Positions 37,862-51,717 of a DNA stretch of 64,000 bases are shown piece by piece. Origin of the DNA: Mastigias papua (taxonomy: Eukaryota > Cnidaria > Scyphozoa > Rhizostomeae > Mastigiidae); the NCBI GenBank assembly GCA_964019165.1, contig OZ025281.1, positions 4,615,240-4,679,239 of the forward strand, read 5' to 3'. Numbering within the stretch: position 1 is the stretch's first letter; every line of letters starts with the position of its first letter. The notes under the pieces were generated by a model. That model was not told the origin of the DNA, searched no databases, and saw only the letters and a program-made list of their open reading frames with translations. Both the position numbers and the translations under genes were made by a program.

Positions 37862-39317
37862 TACTAAACACTTTTTAGCTGAACTAGGTAAGTTAGGTAG
37901 CATACCGGATAGAGTTTTGCTCTGCACGTTTGGTGTAGTAGGGCTTTATCCAAGTGTACCCCATGGGGAGGGTGTTGGGGCTATGAGGGTAACATTGGAT
38001 GGAACAGTTAATTCAACCGTGGCTACTGACACCCTGGTTTGGTTGGCATCCCTCGTCCTTAGTAGCAACTATTTTGAATTTAACGGTAAGGTATGTAGGC
38101 AGAATCATGGGGCAGCAATAGGCACGAAGGTTGCTCCGGCCTATGCTAGTCTTATTATGAGTAGGTTGGGAGAGAGGTTGTTGGAGGCTTCGGTGAACAA
38201 ACCACTGGTCTGGATGAGGTTCATCGATGATGTTTTCTTTATTCGGACCCATTGGGAGGAAAACCTGAAGCTTTTCATCAACTATCTCAACAGTAGCCAT
38301 GACACCATTAAATTTACTAGCGAGTATTCACGGGAAACTATTAGTTTTTTAGATATCCAGGTCACTATGGGTGAGAGGGGAGTCCTGACAACTGATTTGT
38401 TTTGCAAGCCAACTGATACACATCAGTTCTTGCATAGGAAATCTTGTCATCCATGGCATACTAAAAAGGTGATCCCCTATAGTCAAGCCCTTAGGTACCG
38501 TAAGATATGTTCGGAGGATCGTCAGTGTCAGAGTAGGTTAGGTGAGTTGGCTGGATGGTTAAATGGTAGGGGCTGTGAAGAGTCACTGGTTAATGAACAG
38601 ATAGATAGGGTACGTTGGTTGGATAGGGGGACTCTACTAGTTACGAAAGGCAGGGAACCCAACCCGGGGAGGGATGATAGAATTCCATTAGTTATTACAT
38701 ACCATCCAGCGTTCAACAGTGTGGGGAAAGCATTAAGGGATCTCCACCCTATGCTTTCAAATTCGGAAGAGCATAGGGTGGTTTTTCCTGAACCTCCGGC
38801 CACTGCATTTAGACGGTGTAAGAACCTTAAGGATATATTAGTTAGGGCTAGACTTACTAACAACAATAACTGTGATACAAGGGGTTGTGCTCGTTGTGAA
38901 AAGTCCAGATGTCAAGTGTGTCAATCTATGCTGATAGTGATAGCTTCCATTCCCAAGTAACTAAGAAGGAATATAAGATTAACTTTTCGTTTAATTGTGA
39001 TTCGTTGAATGTTGTGTACTTGTTTGACTGTGTTGTTTATGGTTTTCAATATGTGGGTAGTAGTAGCACGCCTCTCGGGCTTAGGTTTAATAATAATAAG
39101 GCGTGTTATCGTAGGTTTAGTTCTGGGTTTTCAGCTCCCCAGATAGACATCTCCAGGTATGATTCTGAGGATGGACATCATGGGTTTCTGGAAGACATTC
39201 GTGTTACTATAATTGATAAGCTTGTTGGAGGGGGGAAGGATACGTGAGAGTTTCTGGCAACATAACCTAGACACTTTCATACCCCAGGGCCTTACTGTTA
39301 GGAGAGTAGACACATAG
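37862..39317 (+). pseudogene. Penelope-like element copy 4, frameshifted
   Basis: The RT starts only at motif A, which reads VLLCTFGVVGLYPSVPH. The catalytic Asp normally before VVGLYP is Gly, so activity is lost. Motif B is QNHGAAIGTKVAPAYASLIM and motif C is MRFIDDVFF. The connection domain (FLHRKSCHPWHTKKVIPYSQ) and cysteine cluster CDTRGCARCEKSRCQVC follow. A frameshift near 38,925 moves into the GIY-YIG part (NVVYLFDCVVYGFQYVGSSS). A second in a G run near 39,230 moves into SFWQHNLDTFIPQGL, ending TAG at 39,315. The upstream fingers domain is missing. The tail region continues to the (AT)n at 39,682. Confidence 0.9.
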
Positions 39318-39678
39318 CATTATTATTTATTTGAGTTTATTGGTTTGTTTTTATTTACATACTCTCTGTCTTCCTCTCTTTACTATGTACTTTGCTTTTA
39401 TTCCAGTTATTTAGGTTCCTCTTCATTGTATTTATCCAGTCTTTGTTCGTATTAGGTTTCTTTGCTCTCTATATAATCTATTTTAGTTTGTGTTTGGCTT
39501 TCTTTCTATTGCATTCCTCACTTACCTTTCTTTTGTATGTTATTCTCCTAAGTCCGGTGGGAGGGACAGCATCATCCTCTTTCACACCCCTATCTTCTGT
39601 GCGAACTCTCATTTCCCCTCTTTTCGATTTTAGGTGTTATTCATTGTAGTCCTGTTGTATTGTGTAGAGTACTGTTTT

Positions 39679-40059
<381 letters not shown>

Positions 40060-40995
40060 TCAAAAGCATTGACTCTCTCTGTAGTTTTTTTATACTACTG
40101 CTCTTGCTCCTCTTGTTGGCTGTATTGGCTGATGATGAATTCCACCACTTAATATACCACAATTGTTGCACTGGATTCTTCCCATGGAGCCCCTGCAGAC
40201 TTGCCACAACCTTCCTCCATTATTGGATTTGCAGAGTGGGATTGGCGAGGAAGCATTGAAATAAGCCTTAATTCATATTGCCTTGCCAGTTCATTTTCCC
40301 TTTCAAAAAAGCTGATCAGTTTGTCTGTAGGGTCCTACTGTAATGCCTATAAGGCTTGATCAGCCATCTTTTTATATTCTCCTCTACAGAGTGACTATTT
40401 GGTTTTGCTCTCTTGCGTCCTTTAACTGGAACAAACAGATTTGCCCCATCATTTCGTGCAGAAGACTCACTGTTAAAATTTTCTGAGCTACAGCTACTAC
40501 TCTGACCTGCTGTTGGGAACTATCATTTTTATTTGCAATTTGGGCTTTGCTTGGATCTATTGCTTGCTCGGGCTGGCAAGAAGCTCGTGTCTTTACCAAA
40601 GGTAGCAACTGATTCAATCATTTGCCATATCCCTTTGTTCTCCTGGAATCATTTTCTGCCTGATGACGTCTTCATTGCTAATGCAGCCTCCTTGCATTCT
40701 ACGACACACCTAAGAACTTTTCTCTATATAAGCCTATGGCAAAGCTGCATGCCTCTTTCCTATCCTCGCCCTTTCTTTTCAATTCTTCAACAATTCTCTG
40801 GCAATAGACCCCATTCTTAGCTGTTTTTATGTTAGTGAATACTATTTTCTTCTCATAAGTCTCACTACTGCAAATGATATCTACCAAGTCATCAGTTACG
40901 GCTTCACTCCAAATTGTTTTTGGGCCCACTTTTCTGGTATTAGTCAGCTTCAGTGCGGTGGATTCGTTGAGAACTGCTGCCGACTCCTCGTTCAT
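40060..40995 (-). pseudogene. Myb/SANT-like DNA-binding protein, decayed
   Basis: From the ATG at 40,995 on the minus strand, an acidic start leads to TIWSEAVTDDLVDIICSSET, then YCQRIVEELKRKGED. This looks like a Myb/SANT (MADF-like) DNA-binding domain of the kind found in accessory proteins of DNA transposons and in unnamed host genes. The first frame closes at 40,699. Further downstream other frames read GANLFVPVKGRKRAKPNSHS and VEENIK, and later QMMQPTRYPNQRDEENFD, so coding continues after frameshifts to about 40,060. I cannot tell whether it was a host gene or a transposon protein. Confidence 0.5.
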
Positions 40996-41429
40996 ATCTC
41001 TTGCGATGCCTTCTTTGTCTTCAATAGATTAAATGCTGGTAAAAGGGGTGAAATCACCTTGAATTTCATCATTAGAATCTGCTGGGGAGTTCTCCATATT
41101 GGTTGATTCTCTCTCTTCATGTGTGCTTTGTGCGTAAAAGTATACTTGTGTGCATTCCTGCCAAAGCTCATGAAAATAAAATTGCAAACCAGATGAAAAA
41201 CACATCCAAATCTATTAAGTTTAACTTGACAGAAATCCACCCTCTAAAGCCGTCTTGTATTTGCATTAGATGATCTAAGAGGTCATCATAAACTTGAATC
41301 AAGTTTGAGTTAGATTTGATAGTTGACTTTAGGCGATGGATTTATCATGTGATTAATATGTTAGTTTATATTACTCAACATGAGTTTAACATAAATCCAA
41401 CGTCTAAATTGCCTTAGGTATTCAACTTT

Positions 41430-42265
41430 TCACAATGCAGGAGAGAATATCAAAGAGGTTGTGGATAGCCTAAACATGACAGGGAGCAGGTCAACGATTA
41501 GTGTCAGGAAAGCCAATTAACAATACACACTGGGAAGTCTGAAGTTTTGATTATATCAAATCGTGATTTTGTAGGACCATTGCGTTCGGTAAGAATAGGC
41601 AATGAGATGATTCAATATGTGAAGACAACATCATTACTTGGAATAGAGGTGGATAATAAACTGACTTGGAATGCACAAGTAAAGAAGGTCACAAAGTCTC
41701 ATAGTGCGAAAGTTGGGCAATTGAAAATAATGGCGTACTTACCAATACATGTTGAAGAAGAAATTTATTTTAAAACAATCGTTGGGGCTGTAACATATAT
41801 TATGAGTGTTTGGTGGACATGCTCACCTGTTCATACTGAATATCTAGAGAGGATACATGTACGAGTAGCCAGAATCATTCATAGGTTACCTAACGACATT
41901 CCAGAGGACAAGGTTCTATCCTTAGCCAAATGGGACAGGCTAGATTTAATGTAGAAAAGAAAGATGTTGAGCATGGTGCACAAAATCTACAAGCACTTGT
42001 AAACCATTTCAATAGAAAACTGATTCACTCAAGGGATAACTTATCATTCGAACTACCAAGGTGCTCCAAAGAAATTGGAAGAACGTCAGTAAGATGGAGA
42101 GGTCCATTGTTATGGAACTCATTACGTATCAACACAAGAAGTATTAAAGGAATATACTCTTTCAAGTGCAACTTGAAAAGTAAGAAGGAACTTTTAAATT
42201 CTGTGTCATACAACAAAGAAGCCTGTTTGATACAGAATAAACAGAAGGATTTCATTTATTATTAA
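41430..42265 (+). pseudogene. LINE ORF2 C-terminal region (CR1/L2-like)
   Basis: The plus-strand reading runs from about SEVLIISNRDF through TSLLGIEVDNKLTWNAQVKK, VTYIMSVWWTCSPVHTEYLE and HRLPNDIPEDKVLSLAKWD. It stops at 41,952 and continues in another frame as FNRKLIHSRDNLSFELPRC and SVRWRGPLLWNSLRIN to 42,265. This is the thumb and C-terminal part of a non-LTR reverse transcriptase; the catalytic domain is missing by 5' truncation. One frameshift near 41,945 breaks it. The 3' end is followed by ATGT repeats near 42,430. Confidence 0.85.
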
Positions 42266-42454
42266 ATTTTTTCTGTATGTATTTTAGCAACAGTAGTTTA
42301 ATGTAACAATAAGAAATGCTTTTAAAACTGTTAGAAAATTCTTGTAAAACATTTATTTATTCAAGTAGTCAGCAGGCACACATCAGCTTAATAGCTGCGT
42401 TTTAGACAACCTGCTTTAACGAATAGCTAATGTATGTATGTATGTATTAATATA

Positions 42455-42660
42455 CGTATCCTTCATCAAAATTAGTTGCCACAGATCTAAGGAGCTCTTG
42501 GAAGCTAAAGGTGTCTTTCTGTCTCTGATGTAGAGGCATGCATTGTTCCACAACTTTGCAGCACTTAGGGAATATGAGAATTTGTGAATGCCAGAATATG
42601 ATATTCAAAGGATTCATCGGCGTCCTGTGCAGAGTAACATCTTAAGCGTTAAACTGGGGA
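42455..42660 (-). pseudogene. LINE ORF2 C-terminal fragment
   Basis: On the minus strand SAAKLWNNACLYIRDRKTPL and SSLDLWQLILMKDT form a LINE protein tail. It is homologous to 22,015-22,320 over about 200 bp in opposite orientation. Only the 3' end is present. Confidence 0.65.
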
Positions 42661-42912
42661 AACAGGAATAAACTTTGTTCTTGGTAAGGCCCCAGTTACC
42701 ATAGTAACAAATAAAATAATATAATTTTATAGTATTAAGCTTATCATTGCCTATCTTAAAGTTCCTCTAGCCAACTTACCCTAGGAGGACCTACAAACTC
42801 AATAGAAAACATAGCTTACAGTTTTTGTTCAGTCTTATTGCAAAATCTTTCTGAAGAGACATAACCTTTATACAACTAGTCTTTAATGTAAAATGAAAAT
42901 GTTTTGAAAATA

Positions 42913-43830
42913 CTAACTTGACTGGACCTGAGAAGACGGCACTACAGTGTGATATTGACGCTGGGTATAAAGATAACCTATCCTATCTTTTGTATATTTG
43001 TCTTTCAGGAGTCTGTCAATATCATATTTAGCTTTCCAAAGGCCTCCAACTCTCTCAATACCAAGTGTCAGCTTAAGCTTTATCTCTCTTTCTCTGTAAT
43101 TCCTCTGCTTTCTTGCTTTTCTCTCCATCTATCTTCCTTTTCCTTAACACCAGTATCTCTGTTCTCCTTTCTTTAGCCTTACCCTGACACTTACTTGCCA
43201 CTTTCCTTGACTCTTCATGGTACTTCGCACATTCCTGCTAAGATAATGAGTACAGCCAATCAACTGGTTTGTTACTACTTCACATCACCAATGTTTTTAA
43301 AAACAGAGTGGTTGCAGCTGGCTTTGATTTCAAATGAACATAAAACATTGGCATCAATTGACTAACACTTGCCCATAGGAAGCTGATGAAAACACTGTCT
43401 CTCCAAAACAACTAATCTGAAGAGGCCTACCATTCTTGGGTTCCAATATAGAATTGCTTTCCACATTTATAGAGTTGTTTTATCCCTTCTGCTGACCATC
43501 TCTTTTACATTCCTCACATCCTAGAGGACTTTTTACCAACCACAGGTTTTGTTGTCAGCAATTGATTTGCAACATGATTATACTGTGATTACAGACTGTA
43601 AAGTTCTTCTTTTAATATTTCCTTTGCAGTTGAATCAGTTTCGCTCAAGGCCATGGTCTTCTGAGCATATTTAAACTCAAGACTTCCAAGACTTTCTAAA
43701 GTTTCTTGGTACTCTTTGTTTCATTTATCAATTTCCATGTACTGCTTAGTAAGTTCATTATTACAATCAATAAGGGATAATCTTAGCTTTTAACTTTCAT
43801 GGTCCGAAGTCAAAAGATTAGCTCGTAGTC
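42913..43830 (-). pseudogene. Possible decayed coiled-coil protein
   Basis: One minus-strand frame contains a charged, coiled-coil-like stretch at its start (NELTKQYMEIDK, KEYQETLESLGSLEFKYAQK) and a 71-codon open end (RKARKQRNYREREIKLKL, GIERVGGLWKAKYDIDRLLK). The GLW...IDR pattern resembles C-terminal parts of unnamed invertebrate proteins. About a dozen stops lie between, near the chance number, so this is weak. Confidence 0.25.
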
Positions 43831-46800
43831 TCTATTCTCCTAGTGGCTCACGTTTGACCATTGGATAATATGGCCACAAAAGGTTACTGCAGGGTTTCCA
43901 TTGGGGGCGCGTGCGAAATATTTAGCGTGCGTAGTCACGTACCCAAGGGTTTGTTTGGGAATGATCAATCACGCACCCAGTGACATATATTTCCCATGTT
44001 GAGAGTGAGATCCAGAATGTGCCAAATGTTTCGTTTCAATCAAATCACTTCAAAAACTCTGTTTTGAAACGGAAAGTTTTTTGATATTGAGTTTCACTAA
44101 GATGACAATCGTTTCTCGTGTGTTGCGTTATCACATCATTGTTAATCGTGCGCCCCCTCTACTGTGTGCCCGCGATGTTCATCACGCGCCCATACTCTCT
44201 GAACGTGAAAATGTTATCACTTACGCAATAGAAATGACAATTCTTTCATTTATTTCCTCGGTAGAGACACCATAGTATTTGCAACAAGCACAATCTAGGA
44301 CTGACCCTAACCCTGCGCTTTGCGACCCTGTCCCACGAGAAAATAAACAGCGTCGAGTTGGCTTCAACTGCAACGGATTGTTAACATCCGCCGTCAGTGA
44401 GGTCAGTAACTGCTGCATCTAAACTTGTATTCTTCAATAACTGCCATCCATCCCTCATCTTGCATCTTCTCAAAAATTTTGATAACATCTTTGTTTCGAA
44501 AAATAGGCCCTGCACTGTCTTCCTCGATTGCCGTTATGGTGGAACCGGGGTTTATATTTAAATTTGTACAAGCTGATGGCAACTATCTTAATGGTGCTTT
44601 TATTGTAATTCGTTAGGGCAAGCCTAGCTAAGAATAATAAGAGCTTTGAGACGTAAGACATTTCAAAATGAATGCAAGATTTCTCGTTGAAAAGTGTTCA
44701 AGGCCAATTTTTCATTGATAAAGATCCCTGGTGGGCCTAATTATCATAAGGATGCTTTAATTGGTCATCAGTAAGAATTTGTTATAAGTCATAGGCCTCC
44801 ATGAGATCGTAACAAAGAGATAGGCAAACCCGCCCGCATTACGATCAAAGGGTAAACTATCAATCATGGCAGCAAAACGAAAGAATTTCGACTAGAAAAG
44901 ATGAAATCGCTAGTCTATGCAGAATCTAGCAGGATATCATTGCACATGATACATGAAATAAGACTTTGATTTATGCTGCAACAAAGTATCACAAAGTGAT
45001 ATTACTTTCACAAGTTTGCAATTTGCTGTTGGTAATACCTTTTCGGAGGGCAAATAACCGATAGATCTTGGGACATTTTATAATGCCTTCTGAACTCCAA
45101 ATATTGATAGTAGCATGGAAGTATACTGGTATGAACGTCATCTATAACCTGTTGTAGACAATGAGGGCATAATAATACTACAAGACAAATAAGTCAAAAA
45201 CTTACAAAACAGGTCTGTAAGGATGATAACAAGTCTCCCATTCAACGCACCAACTATTGCCCAACTGAGCCAGTTAACATTACCTAGTGCTGAGGAGCAA
45301 CCTGGAAGCTATCATTAACATTTTTGCTGTCATGATTATTCATGCGCGCATAATACATGCGCATAAATTAAAGAGTGAACAGTCTGCTGGTAGAAGATAA
45401 TAGAATAGGGGCTGGATAGGAAAGCCGGCAAAGATCAAAAGGAAACACAATAAGTTTCACTTTGATATTACTTTTCGTGAAAAGTTGTGAAGAAGTTAAA
45501 CTTGATTTCCGGTTTACGCTCCAAGGTCACAACACAGCCTAATATGTGCCAGGTTTGAAGAGGAACGATTGGTTTTTTAGGAGTTGTAAGATGAAGAATG
45601 GATGGATGAGTCATCTGAGGTAAAGCAATTTGTTCTACAGTCTCTGCGATTTCATTCTCGTCCGTATTTATCGCACGAGATTTACGTATTCATGTCAGGA
45701 AATGTAAACTGCACTAAGCTATCCGTGATCGCAGAACTGTTGGGGGACTGACCGTTTTCATCTCAGTCTTTCCCCAGCAATATTCTGCCGGTACTGAACT
45801 TTATTTTTTTTCGTTCACAAGGTTTCCATCATATTCTGCTACTAGACTTGCATTGAGGTTTCGTGGAGTCATCCGTGTCTGCCAAGAACAAGAAATAACG
45901 AGGAAGGGTAAAGATGCTAAAAGGAAAAAACCAGATGGATCTAAATCAAGACGTTAAGGCGAAAGCATCACATCCAGACAGTGTTCGAGGAAAGGGAACT
46001 TTAGTTAGAGATGCATGATGCAGTATGGAGATTTGCGAAAATCTGAGGTTGCTATGAGGCGCCTTTAGCCTTGGACCTTTGGCCTCGCGGTCATTTTTTG
46101 AGTCCTTTACTGGTCCTGATAGTATACGTGGAGTTATAACGCTGAATTACAACTTGAGAAGAGCAGCAATCAAAAAGACAAAGAACGAGACGAAGAATCC
46201 ATGAATCTAATCCGACTCTATTGCAGACGAACTCTAGAGAAGAAATTCAGGTGACACCTAGATACGCCACGAACGCTGAACTTTCTGTGACTTTAATTAT
46301 GGTAGCTTATTTGGTTTATACAGTCCTCTAGAATCAAAGAAGAGTCTAAATATTTATCGGCAATTCCTTAAATTTTTGAGTTAGAATCCCGAGTCTAACT
46401 TCGAACCCTTTAGGGTGATTCTAACCTATCGTGTGGGCTTGGAAAGGGTTTCGTATAGAGATAGATGATATGATTAAGCAAAATTATCACATTATCACAT
46501 CGAAATATGGGTAGATGGAGCAGCAAACTGCACGAACAGAGGGAAAGAATAGGGCCTCGAGGAGAGATATAAATAAAACATCTGAAGTATATATGACTAC
46601 TTTAGAAAGTAGAAAGAAATCATTTATATTAACTGTAGAAAGCATTTTTTCAAGCTTACCATTGTGATTTATAGGTGACTATAGGCCACCTCATAGTTTC
46701 TGACAATGTGGAATTTTTATGCTCTGATGTCGTAAAACTCCAACTTTCCTACCTTTGATTTTGGAGTGTGTAATGCAATATAATATTTTTATGAATAATG

Positions 46801-49360
46801 GAGTGGGAGGGGTTGGAAGAACTTTAATTTAACTTTAAAAGTTTTTGCAGTGGCTGATTGACTAACATTTACTTTCCTGCATTCATTTCAAGTTGTCCTT
46901 TAGAAATTTCACAACATTATCTCACCAGTTCATCCAACAACTCCTATAATGTGAAGTATCGTGATTTTATTGCTTTCAATGGGATATTAGTAATAGTAAT
47001 CTTTTCAGCTGATCTTTTTTGGCATTAAGCATTAAGTTTTGGTGTTATTGATATTGTCGTAGTGTGTTGCACCCTTAATTTGATTTTTTGAAACCCAATG
47101 GCATACAGTGCTGGATTGTTTGATTGCCTTTCCCCATGGAAAGTTGCCATTCACCATTACATTACTTTTTACTGGATCCTCTTCAACCACACCGTCATGT
47201 CCATTATTTTTGTAAAAATAAAGCTACATGCAATACTTATGGTTAGGGTTTACACAGACCTTACCCTGAAACCTAAAGGGGCCTGTAAAGTGTCGACATT
47301 ATTCCCCAGTATGTAAACTTTAAACTGTCATAACTCATTTATCACTCATTCACCAGTATTATTTTTACCGGTTTTCATGCCCTGTTAAATGATCTGTAGC
47401 TTTTCGAAAAATTTTGCAAAACTTTTGGATTGACTAGGAAACTTGATGGTGTCATAGCTCGTGACTTTCAAAGCAGTGAACTTGGTACACTAGATTTTCT
47501 TCATCCTTTGACAATACTAATAGGAGATATTGCTATCTGAAGATTTGCATGCAATCAGTGTATTGAGCATTTATAATAAAAGAGGCATTATATATTTAGC
47601 TAGCAGTGATACTGACTGCTATTTTGATAGAATTTGTAACTTATCAAACCACATCAGCTGTTGTGTACATGACGCAAGAAATGTAGAAGTAAAGAGGAAA
47701 ACGTTCTGAATATGACAACGTAGAGCAACACTCATTAAGATTGGAAAATCAATTTATAAATCTCCAGCATAAGTATTATATACAAAATTGTTAATAAGAA
47801 ATGGCTTATAAAGAAACTGGCTCTCCGATGACCAAACGGTAAACCGGCTCTCCAGTGCTGATCGTTCTAAAATCAAAGTGCACAGAGCGAAAGATGTTTA
47901 GTCATTTTGCTGTAATCATAATGGGACCTATTTATAAAACAATAGAGAATGCCAACTCATTTATTAGAATCAAGCCAAACATCAGAGCCGCGTATAGAGA
48001 AGTTCAAAAAAGCTTACCCATATGAGTGGCGCATTCAGTATGACTAGATATTGACGTACTGTGCCTGGAGTGTAAACCAGCGTAGTTATAAATTATGTAG
48101 GGAACAGTAAAAATGAATACCTACTGAAATACATTTAGAAATAATAAAAAAGCAAACATAACTCTATATATAAAGGTAACTGAAACTAGCTGTGCCAGAA
48201 CAGAACAACTGGGTGTTTTCATGCAAAAATTACATTACCAAATGACAGATAGAAGAAAAAGTATAAACAGTTGGTTGGTAAGTACAAAAGTAGTGTATAG
48301 CCTTTCATAAAAAGTGGGATCAATACTATTTTTGATAAACCAAGTTCAAAAGTGGGATAGTAATGAAGCCTCAAAATGATACCTATGTGCCAAAAGTTAA
48401 AACTAGTATTTTGAACTCCTGGCTTTTTGATCAAAGTATTCAGGAAAATGTGTAGATAGGTCAGTTACAAGTTTGCTTCACACAAATGTTTATATTTAGT
48501 TCAAATGTTCTTGTCAAATATTACCTGATTAAGCAACTGCATTATGAAATAATATGGATGCTATAGAAAGGTTAAATAGTTATGCCGTATGGTCCTCCAT
48601 AGAGATAACAAAAATTTTGCTGTTGTATATGGAATCGATATCTTCTAACAAAAGGAGTCTTGTCTCCAAATCTGACTAGGGAAATTGCATAATGTCTTCA
48701 CTGAAATACTTCTCAAGTTGTGGTCCAAAAATTGTGAGGGACTCCTCCTGACCCTCCACAGCTATATCAATAAGGCAAATAATAGGCATTGGGTACTTTT
48801 GCCAACATCTTCCTGCTACATGACACACTGAACAACTAGGCTGCCAGGTATAATGTACACGTTTCTAGCATATTTAGCACTGATAAATGCAGGGTATATG
48901 TTACGTTTATTGAATTGATACTAGGACAGCATACAGTTGCACTTCTTTGCTTTGATTATTGGCTCTCATCATCTGTGAATTCACCAATTGGAACATTAAT
49001 CAAAACACAGATAAGAAGCTATGCTGAAACTTTTGTAAAGATGTCTTCATGTGTCAAAATATTATCCAAGTCTTGTGATTTCCAATACGATACTTGTTTA
49101 ATAGAATATCAAATAACAGACATTAGTGAAACGTAAACAAACTGGAGTCCTGCTGTTTCACCAAATCTAGGGTCTCCTTGGCAAAAAGTCCCCTCAAAAG
49201 TCATTAAGGCGAAATCAACGCTACTGCGGGTCCTGTTAACAAGTGCTATGATATCAAGAAAGACGACAATGAATGCAAACACAGGGGGCTACCCCCATAA
49301 ATTATACACCATTCAATAGCTCTTCATCTGTACGTCCAAATGCTACCCCATTTGTTCGAT
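43831..49360. other. Long stretch without recognisable gene
   Basis: I looked on both strands and found no domain, TIR pair or RNA gene. A GC-richer patch at 43,900-44,210 has several CGCGCCC, GCGTGCG and GTGCGCCC words, and a GCGC cluster lies at 45,341-45,365. Open frames are short and look random. It may hold introns of a gene outside the window or very old repeats. Confidence 0.3.
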
Positions 49361-49520
49361 AGGATGAGGGTGAGGGTGAGAGTTAGGGTAAAGGGTCAGG
49401 GTTAGCGTTAGTTATTTCATGTCCGCCATTGTAACTATAAGTAAAATACGTACGATATTCATAATGGCTGACAAAAAATAACTACCGCTAACCCTCACCC
49501 CAACCCCTAACCAGAGGTGA
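49361..49520. repeat. Inverted repeat with telomere-like GAGGGT/TTAGGGT ends
   Basis: The left part has GAGGGTGAGGGTGAGAGTTA, GGGTCAGGGTTAGCGTTAG and TTATTTCATGTCCGCCATTG. The right part is the diverged inverse: TAATGGCTGACAAAAAATAA, then CTACCGCTAACCCTCACCCC and AACCCCTAACC. The arms pair over about 35 bp. Probably a small foldback element carrying degenerate telomere-like words, not a telomere. Confidence 0.6.
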
Positions 49521-50936
49521 AGCTAGAGGTCATGCTTGTCATGCTATGTATAACTAAATTTCTTACAAGAGAGATATTTTGCGTATATTTCTTTTACTAA
49601 AATATACTGGGAATATTAACGTTTTGCTCATGTGAAATTGTTTTTAGAAAGAAGAGTTTGATTCGTCGCTAAATGCTTGCTTCTACATTATATCTTTTAT
49701 GAGAGGCAAGCTATGCACATAGGGATTCCAGTCTGGTCATGCAATAATCAATTTGCATGACCTGTGCCCTGTGGTTAATCATGCTTTACTACAGTATAAT
49801 CAGGCTATAACGTACTTAAAGGGACCAACTGATTTGGTACTTTATAATCAAAGTACGATATAACCGAAGTAAAAGGAATATATAAAACTTAGTAAAGTAT
49901 AAAATGATATATGCTTTTGGGCCGCTTCTGTAGCTTATAAAGATTGAAATACTAAAACTAGAGGCTCAGATAAGCATCATGACATGGACAGATATTGAAA
50001 GACCAATGCAAAATTTAGTAGTGGGGCATTTTTAGCAATGGGCCCCCGAACGATAGTGGGGCAAGGGGACCAACAGGATCAGAATGGGACTAACTAGACG
50101 AGGCACCTCTTTCGGACCTAAGGCATTTCTTTGGGACCTAAGACACCTCTTTGGAACATTTTCGTTCCATCGTTTAGCAAGGGCTACGTATATTTCTCAC
50201 AATCATACAAATATATCATTCCTCCAATCATATATTGCTTACTTATGTAGCTTACTGTATCTCCGCTGTGCCATATCAATGTCTGAAAAGGATTCTTTTG
50301 CATTTCAAAAAGGGCACTTTTGCTCCCCCTGCTCTTCAAATACCAGCCAGGAGGGACGCTTGCTCCCCTCTACCCCCTTTTGTCCCCCTCTTCAGCGTCC
50401 CTGGATTTATTTGCTATGTTCATGACTAATGCTTATCTCGTGTAAGGTCTTGCAAAGTCTGTAACATGCTTCTGAACAGTCTTTTTAAACCAAGCGTTAT
50501 GTACAGCTGCATTAAATGTGTGGCTGCTTGGTACAAGATTAGTGTGCTTACTTACAACAGCTATTACAGGTAAAAGTAACAGTGTTGATGATTTTTGCGA
50601 CTGATTCGGAAAGGGAAAAAACAACAGCCGTAAGGAAGTACGTTATAACCGAATATATTTGTCTCAAGGGGCCAAAGAGGGTGCTGTTACGAAAAGGATG
50701 CTCATCGCTAGTGGGAACATATTGGAGAATGACGTTACAACTATTCAAAATTAAATGGCAACTGCTGGTGCAATAATTGCATCAGAAATCCGTACCACGA
50801 ACTAGATTTGACAATTTACTATTAATTTGTATTTTTAGTTCATTTCGTAATCTATTAGCTGTTAGTTATAAAAGGGGTAGTTTTAGAGGTAGATGGGAGT
50901 CTTTTTGGTGAGAGAGAAGTAGACGTTCTGCCAAGC
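49521..50936. other. Non-coding stretch with a repeated ATAACCGAA motif
   Basis: AGTACGATATAACCGAAGTA at 49,853 and AAGTACGTTATAACCGAATA near 50,636 are similar and in the same orientation. Such words occur at the ends of pogo-type MITEs, but no paired ends were found. A run of GGACCTAAGACACCTCTTTG-like repeats lies near 50,100-50,155. No gene. Confidence 0.3.
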
Positions 50937-51698
50937 TGTTATTATTTTTAGAAAACTCTCATAGTATAGCGTAGGGCGCATCAAGATTGGCTGATTACAC
51001 GTTTTTCTTTATAAGAAACCAGTTTATAAGCAACCTAGTACTAGACACGCACAAAATTAAGAAACTTTTTAGAACTACAACGAAAGAGCTAAGAAACTTT
51101 AGAAATTTCTGTGCTATTTCAAAGTTTGGGGCTTGTGAAATATATTTCCTCCATGGGTGTAACATGTGTCAACTGAAATAGATTGAGAAAGATGTGAGAA
51201 AGATCCTTTGGTTGAGAGGAAGGTATGCGCATTTTTGTGACAAATGGCACATTGGAACGCAAAACTGAGCTACTACCGTATCCTTTTCGAGGACCAAAGT
51301 GAAGATTATATAAAGTTTACCGAAATTAACGATGTGGACATGAGGTTGATTTAGATTTAGAACCGCATTAGCGTCTTTTGTCTGCTATCATGCTGATAGT
51401 TTACTATATCCACATGTTTTATATTGTTTTCAATGCAATCTTTGTTCATTAAATTAAGAAACTTTTAAGAAACTTTTAGAACTAAAATGTCGCCAAAAAT
51501 TAAGAAACTTTTAGTACTAGGCGTTGAGCTAGGTTTCGTATAAAAAACGTGTAAATTCAATAGAAGGTCCTTGCCGGTTGATTCCTGTAAGTTTATTCTT
51601 ATTCGTACATAGAACGTTGAAATATCGTACAGACTTTTAAGAAATTGTCGTCCTAAGGAACTCACAGTTAAGCCCCTTCATAAAAGATAGGCTTAACA
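50937..51698 (+). mobile_element. Gypsy 5' LTR
   Basis: It ends CTTAACA two bases before a primer site and probably starts at TGTTATTATT, giving TG...CA ends and 762 bp. It contains at least four AAGAAACTTT blocks in two clusters (about 51,060-51,105 and 51,455-51,520). A diverged fragment of the same LTR is at 6650-7213. The left boundary is inferred from the inverted TGTTA/TAACA ends only. Confidence 0.6.
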
Positions 51699-51700
51699 AG

Positions 51701-51717
51701 TGGTGCCCCGTGTGAGG
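51701..51717 (+). promoter_or_regulatory. Gypsy primer-binding site
   Basis: TGGTGCCCCGTGTGAGG begins with TGG, the complement of tRNA CCA, two bases after the LTR. The tRNA species is not assigned. Confidence 0.65.

Noticed and set aside
40121..40160. CTGATGATGAATTC as another hammerhead core
   Set aside because: No GAAA at a suitable distance and no flanking helices.
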